This document shows positions 31,057-39,914 of a DNA stretch of 45,469 nucleotides, in pieces. A program made the position numbers and the translations under genes. Below the pieces are notes generated by a model. It saw only the letters and a list, made by a program, of their open reading frames with translations. It searched no databases and was not told the DNA's origin. Each line of letters opens with the position of its first letter. The stretch's first letter is position 1. Origin of the DNA: an uncultured Gammaproteobacteria bacterium (GTDB taxonomy: Bacteria > Pseudomonadota > Gammaproteobacteria > PS1 > Pseudothioglobaceae); contig CALBNC010000114.1 in assembly GCA_937896195.1 (NCBI GenBank), positions 1 to 45,469 on the forward strand, given 5' to 3'.

Positions 31057-32418
31057 TTAGTGCGACTCTCCAAGCATCTTTTCAAGATAGTGAATATTCA
31101 TACCGCCTTTTTGAAACACTTTGTCTTCCATAATTCTTCTTTGTAAAGGGATGTTGGTTTTAATACCGTCAATCACCATTTCATCCAGAGCATTTTTCAT
31201 TTTAACAATGGCACCCAGTCGCGTATCAGAAAAAGTGATCAGTTTGCCGATCATTGAATCGTAATGTGGTGGCACAGTATAACCATTGTAAACATGTGAA
31301 TCTACACGCACACCCAGGCCACCGGCAACATGATATTGCGTGATTTTCCCTGGAGAAGGCATAAAGTTATTAGGATCTTCGGCATTAATACGGCACTCAA
31401 TTGAGAAGCCTTTAATGGTGACATCATCTTGTGTGAAAGACAGTTTTTGCCCATCAGCAATCAGGATCTGTTCACGCACGATATCAATACCAGTAATCAT
31501 TTCAGTAACCGGGTGCTCTACTTGCACACGTGTATTCATTTCAATGAAATAAAATTCGTCATTTTCAAATAAAAATTCAAACGTACCTGCACCGCGATAA
31601 CTAATCGCCTGGCACGCTTTAGTACAAATCGAGCCAATTTTGTTACGCAACTCTGGTGAAATACCAGGTGCTGGCGCTTCTTCTACCACTTTTTGGTGGC
31701 GACGCTGCATAGAGCAATCTCGCTCACCCAAGTGCACAGCATTGCCGTGCTCATCAGCTAGAATTTGGATCTCTACATGGCGAGGTGTGGTTAAAAACTT
31801 CTCCATGTAGACTTCTGGATTACCAAAAAAACTTAAACCTTCAGACTTGGCAAGTTCAATTGAGCCAGATAAGTCAGATTCATTTTCTACCACTTGCATG
31901 CCACGACCACCACCACCACCGGAAGCTTTAATAATAATTGGCAAGCCAATATTACGAGCAATCTCCAGATTTTGGATTGGGTTTTCACCCAGTGCACCAT
32001 CAGAACCAGGCACACAAGGAACGCCCGATTTTTGCATGGCTTCAATAGCGGCAACCTTGTCACCCATAACGCGAATATTTTGCGCCCTTGGACCAATAAA
32101 AATAAAGCCACACTCTTCAACACGCTGTGCAAAATCAGCACTTTCTGATAAAAAGCCGTAGCCTGGATGAATAGCATCTGCATGGGTTACTTCGGCCGCT
32201 GCAATGAGTGCTGGAATATTTAAATAACTATCAGCTGACGGATGCGGACCAATACAAACAGCCTCGTCTGCAAGACGAACATGTTTTAAATCTTTATCTG
32301 CTGTTGAATAGACAGCCACGGTTTTAATGCCAAGCTCTTTACAAGCTCGCAAGATTCTAAGCGCAATTTCACCACGATTAGCGATAAGAACTTTTTGGAT
32401 CTTATTCATTACTATCAT
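31057..32418 (-). CDS. accC: Biotin carboxylase subunit of acetyl-CoA carboxylase
   Basis: A 453-residue ATP-grasp enzyme that carboxylates biotin on AccB. Conserved parts: [22 protein letters not shown], the Gly-rich loop [34 protein letters not shown], and [16 protein letters not shown] with active-site Glu and Arg residues. The ATG at 32418 overlaps the accB stop by 4 nt (ATGA); a second in-frame ATG three codons later (32409) is equally close to the usual N-terminus. Part of the aroQ-accB-accC-argC-erpA transcript. Confidence 0.97.
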   Translation of the reverse strand: MIVMNKIQKVLIANRGEIALRILRACKELGIKTVAVYSTADKDLKHVRLADEAVCIGPHPSADSYLNIPALIAAAEVTHADAIHPGYGFLSESADFAQRVEECGFIFIGPRAQNIRVMGDKVAAIEAMQKSGVPCVPGSDGALGENPIQNLEIARNIGLPIIIKASGGGGGRGMQVVENESDLSGSIELAKSEGLSFFGNPEVYMEKFLTTPRHVEIQILADEHGNAVHLGERDCSMQRRHQKVVEEAPAPGISPELRNKIGSICTKACQAISYRGAGTFEFLFENDEFYFIEMNTRVQVEHPVTEMITGIDIVREQILIADGQKLSFTQDDVTIKGFSIECRINAEDPNNFMPSPGKITQYHVAGGLGVRVDSHVYNGYTVPPHYDSMIGKLITFSDTRLGAIVKMKNALDEMVIDGIKTNIPLQRRIMEDKVFQKGGMNIHYLEKMLGESH

Positions 32419-32858
32419 TTAATGATAACCAACGTTTGCCCAAATTCAACAGCATCGCCATCTCTACACAAGATTTCAGTCACTGTACCTGATTGATCTG
32501 CTTCGATTTGGTTCATGATTTTCATTGCCTCAACGATACAAACTGTATCACCTTGATTAACATGTTGCCCAATAGAGACAAATGAATTAGATGTTGGTGA
32601 CGCAGAACCATAGAAGGTGCCTACCATTGGCGATGTGATTGGATGACCATCAATAACCTTAACTGGATCAATAGGTGTTGCGCTTTCTGCGATCGCTGCC
32701 GGAGCAGCAGCCATTGGCATTGCCATCGGTGCTGGCATCATTGGAGCGTCGCCATAGCGAGAGATTCGAACAGACTCCTCACCTTCATGAATTTCAATTT
32801 CTGCCATGCCAGACCGCTCTAACAATTCCATTAATTTTTTTACTTTGCGAATGTCCAT
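32415..32858 (-). CDS. accB: Biotin carboxyl carrier protein
   Basis: A 147-residue acetyl-CoA carboxylase subunit. The N-terminal helix ([27 protein letters not shown]) is followed by a Pro/Ala/Met linker ([15 protein letters not shown]) and the biotinyl domain, with the biotinylated lysine in [12 protein letters not shown] and the thumb region [13 protein letters not shown]. It is coupled to accC by a 4-nt overlap and lies 3 bp after aroQ, the common proteobacterial order aroQ-accB-accC. Confidence 0.97.
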   Translation of the reverse strand: MDIRKVKKLMELLERSGMAEIEIHEGEESVRISRYGDAPMMPAPMAMPMAAAPAAIAESATPIDPVKVIDGHPITSPMVGTFYGSASPTSNSFVSIGQHVNQGDTVCIVEAMKIMNQIEADQSGTVTEILCRDGDAVEFGQTLVIIK

Positions 32859-32861
32859 CTT

Positions 32862-33305
32862 TTACCCTCTTGATTTAATATGTTTGATTGCTACACTCAT
32901 TGCAAATTCATAGCCTTGAGAGCCAAAGCCTGAAATTACCCCTTGTGCAATGTCTGAAAAATAAGATTTTTTACGAAAGTCTTCACGTTTATAAACGTTA
33001 GACAAGTGAATTTCGGTGAACTCAATACCCACAGCTAGAAGCGCATCACGCAGTGCAACCGATGTATGTGTAAATGCTGCTGGATTGATAATAATGTATT
33101 TTGTACCATCGCTACTGGCCGCGTGAATTTTATCAATCAGCCCAACTTCAGAATTATCCTGATGATGATCTAAGCTAAGGCTGGCTTCATCTGCAAGCTG
33201 AGTTAGGTGCTTAACAATGTCATCAAGCGTTTGCGCACCATAAAGATCTGGCTCGCGAGTGCCAAGCATATTTAGATTTGGGCCATTTAACAATAAGATG
33301 TCCAT
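32862..33305 (-). CDS. aroQ: Type II 3-dehydroquinate dehydratase
   Basis: A 147-residue dehydratase of the shikimate pathway. Characteristic motifs: [20 protein letters not shown] with the catalytic Arg and Tyr, [33 protein letters not shown], and [21 protein letters not shown] with the lid and catalytic His. I take the ATG at 33305, since NGPNLN normally lies about seven residues from the start; an upstream TTG at 33326 would add seven residues. It leads into accB with a 3-bp gap. Confidence 0.95.
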   Translation of the reverse strand: MDILLLNGPNLNMLGTREPDLYGAQTLDDIVKHLTQLADEASLSLDHHQDNSEVGLIDKIHAASSDGTKYIIINPAAFTHTSVALRDALLAVGIEFTEIHLSNVYKREDFRKKSYFSDIAQGVISGFGSQGYEFAMSVAIKHIKSRG

Positions 33306-33395
33306 AATACTAATAACAAGTTTCAAATAAACCTGATTTTACCACCAACATCATGAGTGTTAGTCAGCTTTGGACGACTTTTAGCGACTAAGTCT

Positions 33396-35630
33396 TTACT
33401 TAACTTTGTTGAGGTGCTCAAGAAACCCTTGGGCATTGATTTCACCAATAATACGCTGAGAACGATCTTCAACACCCGCCTTGAAGAACAAGATCCCAGG
33501 CGGACCGATAATATTAAATTTGGCCATAAGTGCTTTATCAGCCGCATCATTTTTGGTCACATCAGCTTGGACGGCAACAGCATTTTTCATACCATCAACA
33601 GCGTCTTTGTTACTAAACACAAAGCGCTCTAGCTCCTTACAAGAAATACACCAATCAGCGTAAAAATCTAGCATAACCACTTGATCATTTTTTTTAGATT
33701 TTGCTAAAATCTGGTCAAGATCATTGATACTTTTGATTTTTTCAAACGGTAAATGAACTTGAGCTACTTGAGTATTAGATGCACCCCAGCCTGATAGTGG
33801 TGCCAACATATCACCACCACCACGAGCAACCAAGCCCCAAAGCAAGATACCGTAGAACATAATCAACAGGCCAATTGCTTTAAAGATTCGAGCCCAAGCA
33901 CTTGGCGTATCCGTGAGCTTGTTTAAGACACCCATAGCAATTGGTGAAATACTTAAGATTGCCGCCCAAAGTGCTAATGAAGCAATAGACGGAATAATGC
34001 GTTCAATCAACCAAATAGCGACTGCCAACATAAGAATACCAAAAACGTACTTCACTTTATCCATCCAACCACCAGCTCTAGGTAGCTTAGACACACCAGC
34101 ACCAATTAGGATCAGTGGCGCGCCCATACCTAGGCTCATGACGAATAGTGATAATCCGCCCAATAAAGCATCACCTGTTTGGCCGATATAAATCAGCGCA
34201 CCTGCTAAAGGCGGGGCAACACAAGGGCCGACGATTAGTGCTGACAAGAAGCCCATTATGGCAACACCAACTAGATGGCCACCCTCTTGCTTGTTGCTCA
34301 TATTGGCAATTTTTGCTTGGAGCCCCGCAGGTAGTTGGATCTCATAATAACCAAACATAGAAAAAGCCAGTGCAACAAATACTAAACTGAAGACTACTAG
34401 CACCCAAGGTGTCTGGAATAAAACTTGTAAGTTTTCACCAAAGTATCCAGCTAAAACCCCTGCAATAGAATAAGTAACACTCATTGCTAGGACAAATACA
34501 ATCGACATGATTAGCGCCTTTCGAGTGGTTATTTCACCTTTTTGACCAACAATAATGCCCGATAAGATTGGAATCATTGGGAATACACAAGGGGTGAGTG
34601 ATAGTAATAAGCCAAAACCAAAGAAGCTAACCAACACCCAGAAAATATTATCCTGTTGCAATAGTGCAGCAATTTTGTCTGTCTCATTTAGTGAGTCAGG
34701 AGAGGTGGCTTGCGTTACAGGTGCTGAGTCAGATGACTTTTTTGTAATGCTTGTTGATGGTGCATCGCCTTGAACAGGCAGAGTAATCTTGATAATTTTT
34801 TCTTGCGGTGGATAACAAATTCCACCCGTCCAGCAACCTTGGTAGCGAGCTGTAAAGCTGATATTTTGAGTTTGAATATTTTTAAGCGGCAGCGTAACCT
34901 CTAGCCTACCCTTATGAACCTGTACTTTACCGAATAAAGGATCGTCTTTGATTTTGCCTTTAGGGAAATTAATGGTGTCAAGTTCTGCACCCACAACATC
35001 CACAAAAAACTTATCATGATATAAATAATATTCGTGATGAATATCCCACGAAGCAACCAGCGTATTGGCATCAATTGCATCAACTGAAAATTTGAATGCT
35101 TCATCAGCAGGCAGAGGCTCATCAGAGATTGGTTGGATCTTTTCAACAACGGATTGAGCGCCTTTCTTAACCTTGGAAAACATGTCAAAGGCGTTATCAA
35201 CCAAAGAGGGTTTTTTCAAAGCGCTAATGTCTAGCGCAACTGCTTTAGTGATAGGCGGGTAACAAACGCCTAAATCAGCACATCCCTGGAACACGACATT
35301 CATTAGTAAAGAATCTGCATCACCCTCTAATATTGGAATTTTGACTTCGACAGACTTTCTGTAGATTCCAACTTGACCAAAAAATTCGTCATTTTTAATC
35401 TTAGCTGGTGGAAATTTAGCCACACCTAGTTGCGTAGAGTAGTCGCTCGATATTTTGATTTTTTCTTTATAAAGGTAATAACCTTTGGCAATATTCCAAT
35501 CCAGTACGATTTCATCATTAACCACGCTAGCTTTAAAGGCAAAAGCCTTATCAGCTGGTAAAAGATCTCCTTGCGCTTGGGCAAAATTAGAGAGCAATAA
35601 CAAAAATAATGGCAATAAAAAACGCTTCAT
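33396..35630 (-). CDS. dsbD: Thiol:disulfide interchange protein DsbD with two N-terminal domains
   Basis: A 744-residue inner-membrane protein passing electrons from thioredoxin to the periplasm. The start at 35630 has an AAGGAG site and a clean signal peptide (KRFLLPLFLLLL, cleavage near AQAQ). Two tandem nDsbD domains follow, each with the redox pair and tail (QGCADLGVCYPP and QGCWTGGICYPP). Then comes the eight-helix domain with redox cysteines in LTPCVFPMIP and VGPCVAPPLAG, and a C-terminal thioredoxin fold with WCISC. E. coli DsbD is 565 residues with one N-terminal domain, so the extra length is the duplication. In sulfur oxidisers it may serve cytochrome c maturation. Confidence 0.95.
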   Translation of the reverse strand: MKRFLLPLFLLLLSNFAQAQGDLLPADKAFAFKASVVNDEIVLDWNIAKGYYLYKEKIKISSDYSTQLGVAKFPPAKIKNDEFFGQVGIYRKSVEVKIPILEGDADSLLMNVVFQGCADLGVCYPPITKAVALDISALKKPSLVDNAFDMFSKVKKGAQSVVEKIQPISDEPLPADEAFKFSVDAIDANTLVASWDIHHEYYLYHDKFFVDVVGAELDTINFPKGKIKDDPLFGKVQVHKGRLEVTLPLKNIQTQNISFTARYQGCWTGGICYPPQEKIIKITLPVQGDAPSTSITKKSSDSAPVTQATSPDSLNETDKIAALLQQDNIFWVLVSFFGFGLLLSLTPCVFPMIPILSGIIVGQKGEITTRKALIMSIVFVLAMSVTYSIAGVLAGYFGENLQVLFQTPWVLVVFSLVFVALAFSMFGYYEIQLPAGLQAKIANMSNKQEGGHLVGVAIMGFLSALIVGPCVAPPLAGALIYIGQTGDALLGGLSLFVMSLGMGAPLILIGAGVSKLPRAGGWMDKVKYVFGILMLAVAIWLIERIIPSIASLALWAAILSISPIAMGVLNKLTDTPSAWARIFKAIGLLIMFYGILLWGLVARGGGDMLAPLSGWGASNTQVAQVHLPFEKIKSINDLDQILAKSKKNDQVVMLDFYADWCISCKELERFVFSNKDAVDGMKNAVAVQADVTKNDAADKALMAKFNIIGPPGILFFKAGVEDRSQRIIGEINAQGFLEHLNKVK

Positions 35631-35721
35631 GGACTTCTCCTTAAAATATCTAGGGGAATTATAAGTCATAAGTAACTTTTAAACAAACCCCTTTGGCATG
35701 ACTACTTAATTTTACGCCATA

Positions 35722-35758
35722 AAAAACCCCAGCTATAAAAAATATAACTGGGGTTTTT
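35722..35758 (-). terminator. Terminator between adk and dsbD
   Basis: The 11-bp arms AAAAACCCCAG and CTGGGGTTTTT surround an AT-rich, partly paired loop. Read on the minus strand the stem ends in GGGGTTTTTT. It ends the adk transcript; T tracts on both sides would allow bidirectional action. Confidence 0.88.
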
Positions 35759-35803
35759 GAATATTTACAACGCCTATTAAGCGAGTAAAAAAGCTAGAAA
35801 GCT

Positions 35804-36442
35804 TTAGCCAATCTTAGCCTTGATCGCATTAATAACAGCATCAGACGAAGTTGCATCAACAGAAAGTAACAGACCTTCAGTTTTGTAAAAACCAACCAGA
35901 GGAGCAGTTTGGTCGTTGTACACGTTCAAACGGTTGCTAATTGCTTCTTCAGTTTCATCTTCACGCTGAACTGCAGCGCCACCACATTTGTCACAAACGC
36001 CTTCAACTTTAGTCGGGTTGGACTTAGTGTTGTAGATTGCGCCACAACTCTCACAAGTACGACGCGTTGTAAGACGATCAAGGATCACATCACGCGGAAC
36101 GTCGATTTCAACAGCAGCATCAAGCTTCTCGCCCATCTTCTCAAGTAAAGTTTTTAACGCCTCAGCTTGTGGAATTGTGCGTGGGAAGCCGTCTAATAAG
36201 TAGCCAGATTTACAGTCGTCTTCTTGAAGACGCTCTTCCATAATGCCCATGATTAAATCGTCAGAGACTAAGTCACCTGCTTTCATTGCTGCTTGCGCTT
36301 GCTTGCCTAGCTCCGTGCCTGCCGCTACTGCGCCACGTAGAATGTCGCCTGTAGAGATTTGAACTGAACCGTCAATTTTAGTTAGTAATTTTGCAACAGT
36401 ACCTTTGCCGGCACCTGGAGCACCTAAAAGAATTAATTTCAT
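35804..36442 (-). CDS. adk: Adenylate kinase (zinc-LID type)
   Basis: A 212-residue kinase interconverting AMP, ADP and ATP. P-loop GAPGAGKGTVAKLL (7-20), NMP-binding ISTGDILRGA, and DGFPRTIPQAE are intact. The LID has four cysteines, Cys130, Cys133, Cys150 and Cys153, forming the zinc site found in Gram-positive and many other bacterial forms but lost in E. coli Adk. Monocistronic by layout, with a terminator after it and a 297-bp gap before it. Confidence 0.97.
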   Translation of the reverse strand: MKLILLGAPGAGKGTVAKLLTKIDGSVQISTGDILRGAVAAGTELGKQAQAAMKAGDLVSDDLIMGIMEERLQEDDCKSGYLLDGFPRTIPQAEALKTLLEKMGEKLDAAVEIDVPRDVILDRLTTRRTCESCGAIYNTKSNPTKVEGVCDKCGGAAVQREDETEEAISNRLNVYNDQTAPLVGFYKTEGLLLSVDATSSDAVINAIKAKIG

Positions 36443-36739
36443 AATGTTTCCTTGGGAATGGTTAATAAAAAATTTAGCCCCATATTTTTTTAATACTTTG
36501 AGGTCAAAATTGAGCGAAAATTATATCATAGAGATGTGATGTTTACAATCTAAGCTAATTTTTGACCCATTATAAAAAAATTCAAAATTTTGCCTGAAGA
36601 GTTAATAAAAGTCCTGGTTTTATCTAAAAATGACCAGAATAATGAGTTTTTAGCCTATAAATGCTTGATTTTTAAGAATTTTATAGGCCATATCGATAAT
36701 TTGCGATATTTTTATAGTGAGCGAAGAAAGTTTGAAAAG
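36443..36739. other. AT-rich gap between grpE and adk
   Basis: About 297 bp without a convincing gene. It holds an inverted repeat GGTCAAAATT near 36504 with AATTTTTGACC near 36556. A second, imperfect stem CCTATAAA...TTTATAGG spans about 36653-36686 and could end the grpE transcript. A small plus-strand ORF beginning near 36590 has no ribosome site and is probably chance. Confidence 0.5.
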
Positions 36740-37285
36740 CTACTGAACCACAATCACCATCGCTGGACGCACTAAGCGACCATTAAGGGTAAAGCCGGTT
36801 TGGATAACCTCTAAAACAGAATTAGACTCCTGGTCTGGCATAGGTAGCATGGTAACAGCCTCATGAAATTCTGGATTAAACGCCTCACCTTTAGGATTAA
36901 TCGTTTCAACGCCAAATTTTTCTAGCGTTGATAAAAAGACTTTGTCCGTCATTTCTAGACCTTCAGTGATGCTTTCAACAGAAGCATTGTCATCTTTGGC
37001 GGTTTTTAGACCCATTGTCAAAGAATCTTTGACTTCAAGCAGCGCTTTAACAAAGCCATCGAGTGCAAATTTGTGGGCATTTTCAAGATCTTTAGCGTTG
37101 CGACGCTTAAGATTTTCCATTTCGGCTTGAGCGCGAAGTACTTTATCCCAGTTATCTTTTGTAGACTGCTGAGCCTCTTCTAGCTGAGTTTGTAGATCAT
37201 CTGCTTGAGGTTCTTGGGCGGTAGTTTCGATGTTTTCATCTTCTATTTTTTCAACACTTTCGTCTTGGTCTTGCTTTTTTGTCAT
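36740..37285 (-). CDS. grpE: GrpE nucleotide exchange factor
   Basis: A 181-residue co-chaperone that releases ADP from DnaK. A charged, disordered N-terminus (about 1-40) leads into a long coiled coil ([27 protein letters not shown]) and the C-terminal beta domain ([42 protein letters not shown]). I prefer the ATG at 37285 over an in-frame TTG at 37297. A candidate promoter on the minus strand is TTGAAT (37358-37353), 16 bp, TATATA (37336-37331). dnaK and dnaJ are not adjacent. It is divergent from nadK across a short spacer. Confidence 0.95.
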   Translation of the reverse strand: MTKKQDQDESVEKIEDENIETTAQEPQADDLQTQLEEAQQSTKDNWDKVLRAQAEMENLKRRNAKDLENAHKFALDGFVKALLEVKDSLTMGLKTAKDDNASVESITEGLEMTDKVFLSTLEKFGVETINPKGEAFNPEFHEAVTMLPMPDQESNSVLEVIQTGFTLNGRLVRPAMVIVVQ

Positions 37286-37330
37286 TTTGTTGTCCAATTA
37301 ATGTATATTTAGAGCTAATCATTAGCCAGT

Positions 37331-37358
37331 TATATAGTGGCTATTTTAAAGAATTCAA
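37331..37358 (-). promoter_or_regulatory. Candidate grpE promoter
   Basis: TTGAAT-N16-TATATA on the minus strand. TTGAA followed after 13 bp by CCACTATAT also weakly resembles a sigma-32 layout, which would suit a chaperone gene. The evidence does not separate the two. Confidence 0.4.
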
Positions 37359-37373
37359 TAGAAGAATATAACA

Positions 37374-38192
37374 ATGTTTAATACAATCGGCATTATCACC
37401 AAACCCAATGATTCAGTTAGCGATGGTATCGCTGAAGAATTGTCAGCATTTTTACAAAACAAAGGCGCAGGAGTTGTAGGCACCAATGAGCAAATAGCTG
37501 AACAGGCAGATTTGATTATTGTGGTGGGCGGCGACGGAACATTGCTCAACACTGCGCGTAGTTTTGTGGACAACAACATTCCAATTTTGGGTATCAATCT
37601 TGGTCGTCTTGGTTTTTTGGCCGACGTGTCAGTTGGGAAGATGTTTGAGGTTGTCTCTCAAGTTCTCGAAGGCGAATTTACCAAGGAAGAGCGTTGTTTG
37701 TTGTCGTGTCAAATAGAACAAGATGGCCGAGTAATACATAAAAGTGTGGCGTTAAATGACGCAGTTGTCAATCGTCAAGACGCACTTAAGATGATAGAAT
37801 TTGATGTTTATATTGATGGTAAGTTTGTCAATAATCAGAGAGCAGATGGACTTATTATTACTACGCCAACAGGATCAACCGCTTATGCGTTGTCAAGTGG
37901 TGGACCTATTATGCATCCCGGTGTTAATGCGATTGGCTTGGTGTCAATTTGTCCGCATACCATGAGTCACCGACCACTTCTGGTGCCTGGCGGCAGTGAG
38001 ATAGTGGTCCGAGTTAAAGATGCTAGTGAAGGAGTGAGCGTACATATAGATGGGCAAGCGTCTTTTCCAATTACATCAGATCAGGAGGTTCGCGTGCGTC
38101 AACACGCAAGCTTTGTGCACTTACTGCATCCAAAAGATTACGACTATTTTGAAATTATTCGCTCAAAACTACATTGGGGATCCAAGCTGTAA
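37374..38192 (+). CDS. nadK: NAD kinase
   Basis: A 272-residue enzyme that phosphorylates NAD to NADP. Signature motifs are VVGGDGTLLNTAR with the catalytic GGDGT, INLGRLGFLADV, ALNDAVVNR (the NE/D motif), and TPTGSTAYALSSGGPIMHP. Length is close to the usual 290. It is followed 15 bp later by recN, the nadK-recN pairing being common in proteobacteria. No irregularity. Confidence 0.97.
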   Translation: MFNTIGIITKPNDSVSDGIAEELSAFLQNKGAGVVGTNEQIAEQADLIIVVGGDGTLLNTARSFVDNNIPILGINLGRLGFLADVSVGKMFEVVSQVLEGEFTKEERCLLSCQIEQDGRVIHKSVALNDAVVNRQDALKMIEFDVYIDGKFVNNQRADGLIITTPTGSTAYALSSGGPIMHPGVNAIGLVSICPHTMSHRPLLVPGGSEIVVRVKDASEGVSVHIDGQASFPITSDQEVRVRQHASFVHLLHPKDYDYFEIIRSKLHWGSKL

Positions 38193-38207
38193 TAAGCAAA
38201 TCTAGCT

Positions 38208-39872
38208 ATGTTATCGCAGTTAACCGTTAAAAATTTAGCCGTTGTTGAAAGGCTTGATCTGTCTTTTGAGCCAGGAATGAGCACCGTTACCGGTGAAACA
38301 GGTGCGGGTAAATCTATTCTTCTTCAGGCGCTGGGTTTGGCATTAGGCGTTCGTGCTGACTCTAACCTGGTGCGTCATGGCAAAGACAAAGCCGATATTA
38401 GTGCAGCCTTTGCTTTAGAACATAACCAAACCGTGCAGGACTTTTTGTCCGAACATTCGCTAGAAGATGAGGGAGAATGTATCTTGCGCCGAGTTATCAC
38501 CAGTGATGGTCGCTCTAAAGCTTTTATCAACGGCAATAGCGTCCCTCTATCGACAGTTCGTGATGTGGGCGATTTATTGCTGGATATTCATGGCCAAAAC
38601 GAGCATCAATTATTATTACGACCTGACCAACAGATGAAACTGTTAGATGGATTTGCACAGCTAGAAGCCGATAAGCAAGCACTTAATGAAGTGGTCAAAG
38701 CGCATAAGACATTGAGTGAAAAAGTAAATAATTTACTTAATAATCAAGACATTATTGAGCAGCAGCAAGCGTTATATTTGCATCAGGTAGAAGAGCTCAA
38801 CGAGGCAACGCTTGATCAAGATGAGCTTAACACCATCGAGGCAAACTTTAAAACCAGTGCCAATTCTCAGGCGATTAATGAAAAGACATCTGGTGTATTA
38901 AATCAGCTAGAAAGTGAAGCAGGTGCAAATGCGCAGTTATTAACGCTTAGTTCACAACTGTCTGAAGCGCTCGAAATGGACGACAGACTTCAGGTAGGCG
39001 TTGAGTTACTCAGCTCAGCACAAGTGCAAACTCAAGAAGCTGTTTATGAGCTGACACAATACTTAAGCCGATTATCAACCGATGAACAAAGTGCGCAGGA
39101 AATTGAGGAGCGAATCTCTGAGCTGTATTCACTGGGCCGCAAGCATCAGTGCCAAATTGAAGAGTTGATAACAGTGCGTGATCAGTTGACTATAAAACTA
39201 GAAGACATTGGCGGCGGCGCGAACTCTATTGATGAGATGAATAGCCAGCTTGAAGTGTTTGCCAAGCAATATCAAAATAAAGCACAGAAGTTTTCTAAAG
39301 CGCGACACGCCAAAGCAGATGAGCTATCCAGACTCGTTACTGAAGCGATGCAAGTGTTGGGCATGCCAGGCAGTGAATTTAAAGTTGGACTCAATGAAAA
39401 GCCTGATGGCGTGCATTTGAATGGCCACGAATCAATAGAGTTTTTGGTGACAACCAACATGGGTCAAGCGTTTAAACCACTTAAAAAAGTTGCCTCAGGT
39501 GGTGAGTTGTCGCGCATATCACTTGCAATTTCAGTGGTTAGTAGCGATAGTGAATATACACCAACCTTAATTTTTGATGAGGTGGATGTTGGTATTAGTG
39601 GCGCAGTGGCTGAGGTTGTTGGCAGGAAACTGCAAGAGCTTGCTAAGAATTATCAAATTATCTGTATTACGCATTTGGCGCAAGTGGCCGCATTTGGTCA
39701 TCAGCATTTGCGAGTCAGCAAGGTGCAAAATACACAAGGTGCACAAACTACTGTTGAACAACTTGAAGACGAGCAAAGGGTCGATGAAGTGGCGCGTATT
39801 TTAGGCGGCGCAACCGTTACCGACAAAGCAAGAGTTGCCGCTGCTGAAATGATTGCCAGTAGTCGTGTTTGA
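38208..39872 (+). CDS. recN: DNA repair ATPase RecN
   Basis: A 554-residue SMC-like protein for double-strand break repair. Walker A GETGAGKSILLQALGLALG near residue 31, a coiled-coil middle (about 155-370), and the ABC signature VASGGELSRISLAI with Walker B TLIFDEVDVGISG and ITHLAQVAAFG. Length matches E. coli RecN (553). It follows nadK by 15 bp and ends at a terminator shared with the convergent sqr. No LexA box is obvious in the short upstream region. Confidence 0.97.
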   Translation: MLSQLTVKNLAVVERLDLSFEPGMSTVTGETGAGKSILLQALGLALGVRADSNLVRHGKDKADISAAFALEHNQTVQDFLSEHSLEDEGECILRRVITSDGRSKAFINGNSVPLSTVRDVGDLLLDIHGQNEHQLLLRPDQQMKLLDGFAQLEADKQALNEVVKAHKTLSEKVNNLLNNQDIIEQQQALYLHQVEELNEATLDQDELNTIEANFKTSANSQAINEKTSGVLNQLESEAGANAQLLTLSSQLSEALEMDDRLQVGVELLSSAQVQTQEAVYELTQYLSRLSTDEQSAQEIEERISELYSLGRKHQCQIEELITVRDQLTIKLEDIGGGANSIDEMNSQLEVFAKQYQNKAQKFSKARHAKADELSRLVTEAMQVLGMPGSEFKVGLNEKPDGVHLNGHESIEFLVTTNMGQAFKPLKKVASGGELSRISLAISVVSSDSEYTPTLIFDEVDVGISGAVAEVVGRKLQELAKNYQIICITHLAQVAAFGHQHLRVSKVQNTQGAQTTVEQLEDEQRVDEVARILGGATVTDKARVAAAEMIASSRV

Positions 39873-39890
39873 TAAAACCAGCTTATAAAA

Positions 39891-39910
39891 AAAGCCGCTT
39901 TCACGGCTTT
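39891..39910. terminator. Terminator between recN and sqr
   Basis: The stem AAAGCCG / CGGCTTT with loop CTTTCA is preceded by an A run and lies between convergent genes, so it may act in both directions. Confidence 0.75.
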
Positions 39911-39914
39911 CTAT

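Noticed and set aside
36590-36775. Small plus-strand ORF in the grpE-adk gap
   Set aside because: No ribosome site, AT-driven composition, and it runs into the end of grpE on the other strand.
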